Source: CAZEER01 sp964511215
GTDB taxonomy: Bacteria; Fidelibacterota; Marinisomatia; Marinisomatales; UBA1611
Reading direction: 5' to 3'
Assembly: GCA_964511215.1 (NCBI GenBank)
Contig: CAZEER010000066.1
Location: 1 to 11,668, forward strand
DNA length: 11,668 nucleotides
Under the pieces are notes generated by a model that was given only the letters and a program-made list of their open reading frames with translations, was not told the origin of the DNA and made no database searches. Positions 1-7,419 of this stretch are shown in pieces (the first letter of the stretch is position 1; every line of letters begins with the position of its first letter). Both the position numbers and the translations under genes were made by a program.

Positions 1-396
1 ACACCTTCAGCTAATTATAACGGGACTGATTCATTTACATACTTAGGTAATGATGGGACAGTAGATTCAGAGCCCGCAACTTTCACCATAACCATTAACC
101 CGGTGAATGATGCACCGGTCGCTACTAATTATGCTATGACAATGGATGAAGATGGAAGCTACATTGGTTACCTGGGGGGTGATGATATTGATGGTGATCC
201 ACTTACATTCTCAATTGTAACTCCATCAGATAATGGCACGATAGAGATTGCAAGTTCTACCGGAGAATATATCTATACTCCAGCAGCAAACTATAACGGT
301 ACAGACTCATTTACCTATCTCGTCAACGATGGTATGGTTGATTCAGAAGTGGCTTCTATGGGTATCACTGTTAACCCGGTTAATGATGCCCCGGTT
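1..396 (+). repeat. Tandem 92-residue cadherin-like repeats within the first CDS
   Basis: Bases 1-120 and 277-396 encode the end of successive repeats (NYNGTDSFTYL...NPVNDAPV in both), offset by 276 bp, or 92 codons. The nucleotide copies are clearly related but diverged at many third positions, so this is an older duplication. Later repeats in the same gene have diverged much further and vary in length. Confidence 0.75.
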
Positions 397-3093
397 ATTG
401 ATACTCTGGCTGACGTTGCCACAGATGAAGATAATGCACTGACTCTTGCACTCACAGCCACGGACGTGGACGAAGATTTCTTATCTTTTTCTGTTAATGA
501 TCTTGAGAACATTGAGTCATATATCTATCATAGCGGATCCAGTGACAGTCTCATGCTTATTCCGGCACAAGACTGGAACGGTACCGCTGAGATTTATGTT
601 GCCGTTGACGATGGTAATGGTTTATCTGATGAGACTTCATTTACCTTAACTGTTAATCCTGTGGACGATGAACCTTTTGTGGAAGGATATCTGGATGACG
701 TCTATTTTTATGAAGATTTCCAGGATGAGTGGTCAGTCAACCTTGATGATATATTTGAAGATATCGATGGTGATCTAACCTACACTGCTCATTTGCTAGA
801 TACAGCAGTAGTGGCGGTAGATATCAGTGAAAGTTTCATGAGCCTCTATCCCCTTGAAAATGCCAATGGTCAGACAGAGTTAGTCGTGACAGCATCTAAC
901 CCGACAAGAGCATCTGTTTCTGATACAGTTATGGTTACCGTCTTTGCAGTAAATGATGCCCCGGTCTTGGATGATACTCTGCCGTCCATCCATTTTAATG
1001 AGGACGATATGATCTATCTTATGTCTGTGGTGGATCTGGTGAGTGAGGGCATGCTGGCAGATGTAGACCATGAGGTCACCGACCTCGGTTTTTATCTGTA
1101 TTGTGATAATGAATATATCCACGTTGACTGGTCTGACGATCCGTCTTCAAATCCCGTTTTATATGCTGATGAAAATTTTTATGGTAGCGGTATCTTAATA
1201 CTTTGCGTTAGCGATGGCGAGTACGAGGTGTGCAGTGACGCTGAGGTTGCTGTCCTTCCGGTTAATGATGCTCCTTACTTCCATGGAGAGATGCATGCGC
1301 CGGTAGGTTTAAATATGGATTTTCATGTACCTGTCCACACTGATGATATAGACTCTGACAGTCTAGCTCTGTCATTCGAAAATGAGTCAGGTGTTCCCTA
1401 TTGGGTTAGCCTTGATGAAAATATAATACACGGTGTACCAGATGCGCTGGGGTACTATCCACTGGTACTTAGTCTGAGTGATGGAGATACAACAGCACTG
1501 GATACATTCCATCTACATGTAGAAAATTTTAGTCCTGTCATCAGCTCAATTGAAGACGTGCCTGATGATCAGGGTGGAAGGGTATATATCAATTTTGAAC
1601 GCTCATACTTTGACGTACCTAATGAGTCGGGACAGTACTACACAGTCTACCGTCATGATCTAGTCAGCGATAGTATGATGTGGGTTGGCGTTGGTTCTTT
1701 CTCTGCGACTGGGAGTGATATATATACGGCGGAAGTATCAACCCTGCTGGACTCTAGTGTGATCGGCGATGGAGATACTGAGTTCAGGCTTATTGCCTTT
1801 ATGAATGAAGATATTTTTCAGTCAGAGATTATGTCTGGCTATTCAGTGGATAACATTGCACCGCCAGCACCAACTGGAGTGGTAGCATCCCAGGTCGGAA
1901 CGGATATAGTCCTATCCTGGAACCCTATGGACATAGAAGACCTAAATCACTATAGTATTTACAGATCAGAGACGTCTGAGTTTGAGATAGGCGCAGATAA
2001 TTTTATTGGAGAGAGTACGGTACATTCTTTTACGGATACTACAGCAGAGTGGCTCACGAGCTATTTTTACAAGCTAAATGCCACGGACTACGCGGGAAAT
2101 ATTGGTCCAGAATCGGTTCCGGTTGAGGGCTATGTATATGTCAACCTGCCGCCAGCGCTAGTCTCTATCGACTCTCAGTATGTCGATGAGGATCAGTCAC
2201 TCGTAGTTCTTTTGTATGCCACAGACACTAATGAAGAAGATGTACTAGAATATTCAGCCTTCAGCACAGACGAAGGGATTAGCCTTGTAGTAGAGAGTGA
2301 TACCCTGCACATCGCGCCAGGTGAGAACTGGTACGGTATATCCGAGATAATGGTATCGGTTACCGATGGAGAACTAACTGACAGTACTGTCTTTGTGTTA
2401 ACTGTCAATGGTGTCAATGACGCCCCAGGAGATTTTTCTCTTCTGAGCCCTGAAGACAGTTCCCTGGTGCTAATCACAAATGAAGACATCGATAGTCAAA
2501 TGCAAATAGGTTTTGCGTGGGAAGAGAGCATTGATATTGACAATGATGAATTAGAGTATCATTTCAAACTATATAGTGGCAACTACTCTGAGACAAATAT
2601 AGATCCGGTAATCGACACACTAGTCAATGGAAATTCGGTGGATATATCCTACGAGTTTATTGCTGATGTGATAGGCATGACCGGAGGCAATACTCTTAGC
2701 GGAGACTGGTTTGTCATAACAAATGACGGGAGTGACACAACGATGTCCAATCAGGTTAGGTACATCACTCTTGACGCTAGCGATGTGCTGTCGGTTGATG
2801 GAGATTTGTTACCAGGGGTATTTGCCTTACACCAGAACTATCCTAATCCATTTAATCCGACCACGCAGATTAAATATGACCTACCACATGAAGAGATGGT
2901 AAATATAGTAATATATGATGTTACCGGTAGGCAGGTAAAGGTGTTAGTAAATAAATTTCAGCCTGCTGGCTATCGCTCTGTTAGGTGGAGCGCCACCAAT
3001 AATTTTGGTGAGTCTGTGTCTGCGGGTATCTATATCTATACGATTCAAGCAGGAACATTCATGCAGGCCAGGAAAATGCTATTACTAAAGTAA
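1..3093 (+). CDS. Giant cadherin-like/FN3 repeat surface protein with C-terminal sorting domain (5' truncated)
   Basis: The frame is open from base 1, so the true start lies upstream; 1030 C-terminal residues are visible (numbered from base 1). About five cadherin-like/Ig-like repeats of 90-100 residues fill residues 1-435, most ending in NPVNDAP-type junctions and carrying acidic DxDGD loops typical of calcium-binding cadherin-like domains. A putative-Ig-type repeat follows (about 436-512), then a module starting EDVPDDQGGRVYINFERS (514-620), an FN3-like domain (621-714), another cadherin-like repeat (715-809), a unique beta-rich region, and a FlgD-like/type IX-secretion-type sorting domain (940-1030) with QNYPNPFNP and a terminal RKMLLLK. 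Such proteins are usually exported, surface-attached or released, and used in adhesion; that role is inferred. The only cysteines are three in the divergent fifth repeat. No enzymatic domain is visible. The next gene is about 200 bp downstream and functionally unrelated. Confidence 0.9.
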   Translation, partial: TPSANYNGTDSFTYLGNDGTVDSEPATFTITINPVNDAPVATNYAMTMDEDGSYIGYLGGDDIDGDPLTFSIVTPSDNGTIEIASSTGEYIYTPAANYNGTDSFTYLVNDGMVDSEVASMGITVNPVNDAPVIDTLADVATDEDNALTLALTATDVDEDFLSFSVNDLENIESYIYHSGSSDSLMLIPAQDWNGTAEIYVAVDDGNGLSDETSFTLTVNPVDDEPFVEGYLDDVYFYEDFQDEWSVNLDDIFEDIDGDLTYTAHLLDTAVVAVDISESFMSLYPLENANGQTELVVTASNPTRASVSDTVMVTVFAVNDAPVLDDTLPSIHFNEDDMIYLMSVVDLVSEGMLADVDHEVTDLGFYLYCDNEYIHVDWSDDPSSNPVLYADENFYGSGILILCVSDGEYEVCSDAEVAVLPVNDAPYFHGEMHAPVGLNMDFHVPVHTDDIDSDSLALSFENESGVPYWVSLDENIIHGVPDALGYYPLVLSLSDGDTTALDTFHLHVENFSPVISSIEDVPDDQGGRVYINFERSYFDVPNESGQYYTVYRHDLVSDSMMWVGVGSFSATGSDIYTAEVSTLLDSSVIGDGDTEFRLIAFMNEDIFQSEIMSGYSVDNIAPPAPTGVVASQVGTDIVLSWNPMDIEDLNHYSIYRSETSEFEIGADNFIGESTVHSFTDTTAEWLTSYFYKLNATDYAGNIGPESVPVEGYVYVNLPPALVSIDSQYVDEDQSLVVLLYATDTNEEDVLEYSAFSTDEGISLVVESDTLHIAPGENWYGISEIMVSVTDGELTDSTVFVLTVNGVNDAPGDFSLLSPEDSSLVLITNEDIDSQMQIGFAWEESIDIDNDELEYHFKLYSGNYSETNIDPVIDTLVNGNSVDISYEFIADVIGMTGGNTLSGDWFVITNDGSDTTMSNQVRYITLDASDVLSVDGDLLPGVFALHQNYPNPFNPTTQIKYDLPHEEMVNIVIYDVTGRQVKVLVNKFQPAGYRSVRWSATNNFGESVSAGIYIYTIQAGTFMQARKMLLLK

Positions 3094-3174
3094 TCTCCAA
3101 GAGAGAGTACAATATGGATAGGGCTTTGTTTTTAGAATAATTTTCTAATTATTACAAATTCTATACAAAAAAAT

Positions 3175-3198
3175 AATTATTATCCCGATATAATAATT
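3175..3198. promoter_or_regulatory. AT-rich inverted repeat containing a TATAAT box, upstream of the M3 peptidase gene
   Basis: AATTATTAT and ATAATAATT form a perfect 9-bp inverted repeat around the loop CCCGAT, extendable by one pair. TATAAT lies at 3189-3194 and would make a good sigma-70 -10 element about 100 bp before the peptidase start. I see no convincing -35 hexamer at the right distance. The surrounding 3094-3296 gap is extremely AT-rich, so such motifs arise easily by chance. A hairpin of only A-T pairs is a poor terminator. A second weak A/T inverted repeat lies at 3136-3153. Confidence 0.25.
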
Positions 3199-3282
3199 AA
3201 ATAATTTCACCAGTACAATTTTAAGTTTAAAGCATAGATATATATTATACCGATTAGACTACGTTCTTATGAAAAATGAAAA

Positions 3283-3287
3283 AAGGA
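3283..3287 (+). promoter_or_regulatory. Ribosome binding site deciding the M3 peptidase start
   Basis: AAGGA lies nine bases upstream of ATG 3297 and inside the reading frame opened by the alternative ATG 3276, which has no comparable Shine-Dalgarno sequence. This favours 3297 as the true start. Confidence 0.6.
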
Positions 3288-3296
3288 TTCAGTATT

Positions 3297-5330
3297 ATGG
3301 ATAACCCTCTACTAAAAAAATCAAATGAACCATTTGGCACTATTCCATTTAACGATATTAAAAAGGATCATTTTATACCAGCCCTAGATGCCGCTATAGA
3401 TGAAGGTAAGGCCGAGTTGGATGAGATATCATCAAATGGCGATGACCCGACATTTGATAACACGGTTCTGGCTTTCGAATTAAGCTTTAGCGCAATAGAC
3501 AGAGTGGCGAAGCCCTACTTCCATCTTTTTGGAAGTGAATCTGATGATGCTTTCCAGTCTCTTGCGGATGAAATCAGCCCCAAGCTTGCAAAATTTGATA
3601 GCGATATTTATTTGAATGATAAACTCTTTACTAGAATAAAAGAGGTTTATGATAATAAGGATAAGATCAGCGACAGCGAAGATCTTAGGCTCTTGGAGAT
3701 AGTCTATAAGGATTTTAAACGCAATGGGGCAAACCTCAATCAGGATGATAAAGAGAGGCTGAGAAATCTCGATAACGAGCTGTCTACATTGTCACCGAAA
3801 TTTTCAAATAACACCCTGAAAGCGACAAACTCATTTGAGCTGTGGCTCGATGAGGCTGACCTCGAAGGTCTCCCTGATATGGCCAGAGAGGCAGCAAAAA
3901 TGGCGGCAAAAGGAAAGGGGAAAGACGATAGGTGGTTGATTACCCTGCAGTTTCCGAGTTTTGGTCCATTTATGAAATTTTCTAAAAGAAGGGACCTGAG
4001 GGAGAAGGTGCACAGGGCCATGGTTACACAGTGCAATGGCGGAGAGTTTGACAATACATCATTATGTAAAAACATTGCAGACCTTAAACATGAGAGAGCG
4101 AAAATACTTGGGTTTGATAATTATGCAGACTACATCCTGGAAGAGAGAATGGCAGAAAACCAAAAAAATATTTTCAACCTACTTGATAATCTCTATGATG
4201 CGAGTATTGGCTATGCAAAAAATGATTTAAAAGAGATTAAAAAAATTGCACAGGAGCTGGATGGTTTAACAGATTTAGAGCCCTGGGATTTCTCGTATTA
4301 CTCAGAAAAGCTCAAGCAAAAGCTGTATGACTTTAATGAAGACTCATTGAGGCCATATTTTCAATCGGAGAAAGTTATAGCTGGAGTTTTTGACATTGCT
4401 AAAAAACTATATGGTCTAGATTTTGTGGTTCTCAATAATATCCAAAAGTGGCATGATGATGTGGAAGTGTATGAAGTTTTTGATGAAAAAGAGTCCCATA
4501 TTGGACTACTATATGTTGACCTATTTCCGAGGGAGACAAAAAGATCCGGTGCCTGGATGAACCCAATAAAGGAACAGGGTATGGAGGACGATGGCATCGT
4601 GAGGCCGCACATATCATTGACATGTAACCTGACAAAGCCCACAGATGAGAAACCTTCCCTGTTAACTTACAGTGAGGTGGAAACCATTTTCCATGAGTTT
4701 GGACATTGTCTACATGGTCTACTAGCGAATAGGAAATATAAATCAATAGCAGGGACAAATGTATTTTGGGATTTTGTTGAGCTTCCATCGCAGATTATGG
4801 AAAACTGGGTAGGTGAAAAAGAGGCACTCTCTTTGTTTGCGCATCACTACGAGTCAGGTGAAATAATTTCTGATGATTTAATTCAGAAAATTAAAGAATC
4901 CCAAAACTTTATGTCCGGAACCCTGTGCCTGCGCCAGCTGTCATTCGGCTATCTGGACATGGCCTGGTTTGGTAAGAATAATAGTGTCGATAGCGTAGAG
5001 GATTTTGAGTGGGAGGCTACTGAAAAAACAAATCTATTTGATAAGATTCCTGGTTCATCTATGTCCTGCAAATTCGGTCATATTTTTGCAGGGGGTTACT
5101 CGGCCGGTTATTACTCGTACAAGTGGGCTGAGGTTTTGGAGGCAGATGCATTTGAAAAATTCAAAGAAGATGGAATCTTCAATAGGCAGACCGCAGAATC
5201 ATTCAGAGACAATATTCTATCACAGGGGAATATCAGGCATCCTATGGAGCTGTATAAAGCTTTTAGGGGCAGGGAGCCAAAGGTTGAGGCACTATTAAGG
5301 AGAGAAGGATTATTGTCAGTAGATGCTTGA
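3297..5330 (+). CDS. prlC: M3 family zinc oligopeptidase (oligopeptidase A / PrlC type)
   Basis: This cytosolic metallopeptidase cleaves short peptides and, in the family, degrades signal peptides and recycles proteasome or protease products. The chosen start gives 677 residues, matching the family's roughly 680. The zinc site is intact: HEFGH with His466, Glu467 and His470, and the third ligand Glu495 in DFVELPSQ. The C-terminal block HIFAGGYSAGYYSYKWAEVL, containing the family's substrate-binding Tyr and His residues, and the ending FRGREPKVEALL are also family hallmarks. There is no signal peptide. An in-frame ATG at 3276 would add seven residues, but AAGGA at 3283-3287 sits nine bases before ATG 3297, and the resulting MDNPLLKK resembles the MTNPLL start of E. 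coli PrlC. The gene probably has its own promoter; flanking genes do not suggest a dedicated partner. The PrlC versus Dcp assignment rests on remembered family similarity. Confidence 0.95.
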   Translation: MDNPLLKKSNEPFGTIPFNDIKKDHFIPALDAAIDEGKAELDEISSNGDDPTFDNTVLAFELSFSAIDRVAKPYFHLFGSESDDAFQSLADEISPKLAKFDSDIYLNDKLFTRIKEVYDNKDKISDSEDLRLLEIVYKDFKRNGANLNQDDKERLRNLDNELSTLSPKFSNNTLKATNSFELWLDEADLEGLPDMAREAAKMAAKGKGKDDRWLITLQFPSFGPFMKFSKRRDLREKVHRAMVTQCNGGEFDNTSLCKNIADLKHERAKILGFDNYADYILEERMAENQKNIFNLLDNLYDASIGYAKNDLKEIKKIAQELDGLTDLEPWDFSYYSEKLKQKLYDFNEDSLRPYFQSEKVIAGVFDIAKKLYGLDFVVLNNIQKWHDDVEVYEVFDEKESHIGLLYVDLFPRETKRSGAWMNPIKEQGMEDDGIVRPHISLTCNLTKPTDEKPSLLTYSEVETIFHEFGHCLHGLLANRKYKSIAGTNVFWDFVELPSQIMENWVGEKEALSLFAHHYESGEIISDDLIQKIKESQNFMSGTLCLRQLSFGYLDMAWFGKNNSVDSVEDFEWEATEKTNLFDKIPGSSMSCKFGHIFAGGYSAGYYSYKWAEVLEADAFEKFKEDGIFNRQTAESFRDNILSQGNIRHPMELYKAFRGREPKVEALLRREGLLSVDA

Positions 5331-5367
5331 TAGTTTATTAGAATCTCTACCTAAGAAAGACAGTCCC

Positions 5368-5387
5368 GGATTATTTTTTAATCCTTT
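5368..5387 (+). terminator. Weak candidate intrinsic terminator after the M3 peptidase gene
   Basis: GGATTA and TAATCC form a 6-bp stem around a TTTTT loop, followed by TTTAAT, starting 38 bp after the peptidase stop. The stem is short and the T tract is broken, so this is a weak call. The rest of the 149-bp gap (5331-5479) holds nothing else I recognise. Confidence 0.3.
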
Positions 5388-5479
5388 AATAGGGTAGGTG
5401 GATGTTATTAGATGTACTGAGTATAGGCCTCGTTTTCGGTACAGGATGAGCAGGATGTTAGATTCCATATTTGTATTAA

Positions 5480-7264
5480 ATGGATAATACGGTAGCCAAC
5501 AGCTCATTCTCAAGGCTCTCCCAATATCTACAGCGCTGGAAGGGAAAGGTCGTACTGGCCTCTGTATATTCGGCATTAAATAAGATATTTGACATAGCGC
5601 CCGAAGTGTTGATCGGAGTTGCGGTTGACCTTGTTGTAAAAAAGAACCAGAGTTTTGTTGCCTCCCTGGGGTTTGAGTCAATCAACTCACAGGTCCTTTT
5701 TATAGGGGGCTTAACTTTTATCATATGGGCTCTTGAGTCTTTATTTGAATACTTATACATGATAGAGTGGAGGGGCTTAGCCCAAAATGTTGAGCACAAT
5801 CTCAGGGTGTCTGCCTATGACCACGCGCAGAGACTGGACCTGGACTGGCATGAGAAGCAATCCACTGGAAATATTACTGCAATATTAAATGACGACATTA
5901 ACCAGCTAGAGAGATTTCTTAATAATGGCGTAAATCAGATTATACAGGTAGTCATCTCCACACTTATAATTGGATGTATTTTCTTTTACATCTCACCCTT
6001 GATCGCATCCATAGCCATTGTCCCGGTTCCGTTGATATTTTTTATTAGTTTATTTTTTCAAAAGAAGCTCTCACCAAGATATAAAAGTATAAGAGAAAAA
6101 GTAGGAATCCTTAACTCATCGATTGTTAATAATCTTATTGCTATAAACATTATTAAGAGTTTTATGACCTTTCGTATTGAGAGAGAATCTCTAGAGCAAA
6201 AAAGCAGAGACTATCAGCAGGAAAACATCAGCGCAATAGCCATCAGTAGTGCTTTTAACCCATTAATAAGAATGGGTGTCTTAGCTGGATTTTTAGGTAC
6301 GATGCTAATAGGTAGTTATATGGCCCTTAGCGGGACCATAGAGGTAGGATCATACAGTGTACTTGTCTTTCTGACGCAAAGATTTCTGTGGCCATTTACA
6401 AGCCTCTCCACATTGATAGATGATTTTGAGCGTTCCATGGCTTCATGCTCAAGGATATTCAATATGATGAGTGTGGAAAAGACAATATTCAATGCTCCTA
6501 ATGCACTTTCTCCGGATAGTCTGAAGTGCGATATAAAGTTTGAGAATATATCTTTTAGTTATAAGCCTGATATAAAATTGTTTGAAAATTTGAATCTGGT
6601 CATTCCATTTGGTTCGGCAACTGGAATTGTAGGTGATACAGGGTCTGGGAAAACCACGATCGCTAAATTATTATTAAGATTGTACGAGCCTGACAGTGGT
6701 GGTATTTATTTAGGGGATCATCAAATCAATGATATCGATATATCTTTTTTGAGAAATAAAATAGGTATAGTAAGCCAGGAATCCTTCTTATTCAATGCAA
6801 GTATCAGGGATAACATATGTTATGGTATAAGTAATCCCGGAGACGGTGAATTAGAATTAGCAGTTAGGCAGAGCCAGGTTAAAGAATTTATTGATAAGTT
6901 TCCTGATGGTCTGGATACAATAGTTGGCGAACGAGGGCAGACCCTTTCTGGTGGTCAGCGACAGAGGATAGCGATTGCAAGAACTTTGATGAGAAACCCT
7001 AAGGTTGTTATTTTCGATGAGGCAACATCATCAGTGGATAATCGCACAGAGCTCCTGATACAGCGAGCATTGTTTGCTATCAGAGAGGGGAGAACCTCAA
7101 TTATAATTGCACACAGGCTGTCTACTATTAGAAATTGCAGTAATATATTAGTCCTAAACGATGGTAAGATAGTTGAAGAAGGGGACCACGACTCACTGGT
7201 TGGACAGAGAAATAGCTATTACTCTAAATTATGGAATATTCAGACCGGAAAGCAATTGAAATAG
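5480..7264 (+). CDS. ABC exporter half-transporter (fused permease-ATPase, MsbA/lipid-multidrug type)
   Basis: This 594-residue inner-membrane protein should work as a homo- or heterodimer, using ATP to export a hydrophobic or lipid-like substrate. The N-terminal membrane domain has hydrophobic segments near residues 24-50, 70-95, 151-195 (two helices) and 265-312 (two helices). The ATPase domain starts near 350: A-loop Tyr361, Walker A GDTGSGKT (385-392), Q-loop Gln433, signature LSGGQRQR (489-496), Walker B VVIFDE with Asp513 and catalytic Glu514, D-loop SSVD (517-520) and switch His545. All catalytic residues are present, so it should be active. Start: an in-frame TAA occupies 5477-5479, and ATG 5480 is the first usable codon, though no Shine-Dalgarno precedes it. 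No partner half-transporter gene is adjacent, which favours a homodimer. The substrate cannot be told from sequence; lipid A, lipid or drug export are all possible. Confidence 0.95.
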   Translation: MDNTVANSSFSRLSQYLQRWKGKVVLASVYSALNKIFDIAPEVLIGVAVDLVVKKNQSFVASLGFESINSQVLFIGGLTFIIWALESLFEYLYMIEWRGLAQNVEHNLRVSAYDHAQRLDLDWHEKQSTGNITAILNDDINQLERFLNNGVNQIIQVVISTLIIGCIFFYISPLIASIAIVPVPLIFFISLFFQKKLSPRYKSIREKVGILNSSIVNNLIAINIIKSFMTFRIERESLEQKSRDYQQENISAIAISSAFNPLIRMGVLAGFLGTMLIGSYMALSGTIEVGSYSVLVFLTQRFLWPFTSLSTLIDDFERSMASCSRIFNMMSVEKTIFNAPNALSPDSLKCDIKFENISFSYKPDIKLFENLNLVIPFGSATGIVGDTGSGKTTIAKLLLRLYEPDSGGIYLGDHQINDIDISFLRNKIGIVSQESFLFNASIRDNICYGISNPGDGELELAVRQSQVKEFIDKFPDGLDTIVGERGQTLSGGQRQRIAIARTLMRNPKVVIFDEATSSVDNRTELLIQRALFAIREGRTSIIIAHRLSTIRNCSNILVLNDGKIVEEGDHDSLVGQRNSYYSKLWNIQTGKQLK

Positions 7265-7290
7265 TATAATGATTACGTAGAAAATATAAA

Positions 7291-7308
7291 TTGTGCTCCA
7301 ATTCACAT
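7291..7308. promoter_or_regulatory. CRP/FNR-family-like palindromic site upstream of the lectin gene
   Basis: TTGTGCTCCAATTCACAT contains TGTGC-N6-TCACA, nine of ten matches to the classic CRP half-site pattern TGTGA-N6-TCACA with the exact six-base spacer. Its centre is about 120 bp before ATG 7420. A TTTAAT (-10-like, 5 of 6) at 7352-7357 would place the site near -64, close to the class I activator position. The inner bases also form TCCAAT/ATTGGA, a 6-bp inverted repeat, but no T tract follows, so a terminator is less likely. Which regulator binds is unknown. Confidence 0.4.
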
Positions 7309-7332
7309 ATTGGAAAAATGGACACGATGTTA

Positions 7333-7374
7333 ATAGGTAATGTTATTAAATTTTAATGATTTTATAGGTAATGT
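7333..7374. repeat. Pair of 11-bp direct repeats (ATAGGTAATGT) upstream of the lectin gene
   Basis: ATAGGTAATGT occurs at 7333-7343 and again at 7364-7374, exactly 31 bp apart, or about three helical turns. Both copies lie between the CRP-like site and ATG 7420. The arrangement is compatible with paired sites for a DNA-binding protein, or with a small duplication; no function is known. Confidence 0.35.
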
Positions 7375-7419
7375 ATATAAGAGTTATGTTGTTTCCGTCA
7401 TTCTGTAATAAGGCTTGTT

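Noticed and set aside
3136..3153. AATAATT-TTCT-AATTATT inverted repeat as a terminator for the first gene
   Set aside because: The stem has only A-T pairs in a very AT-rich gap and is followed by no T tract, so it is probably compositional.
4432..4788. A 118-codon open frame on the - strand inside the peptidase gene, and similar antisense frames at 3740-4075, 5316-5681 and 5476-5799
   Set aside because: They overlap well-supported + strand genes with clear catalytic motifs; their translations lack recognisable domains, and they are expected by-products of codon use in the sense genes.
5331..5479. Possible small RNA or riboswitch before the ABC exporter gene
   Set aside because: Apart from one weak 6-bp hairpin I could find no conserved structured motif or strong promoter; the gap is short and unremarkable.
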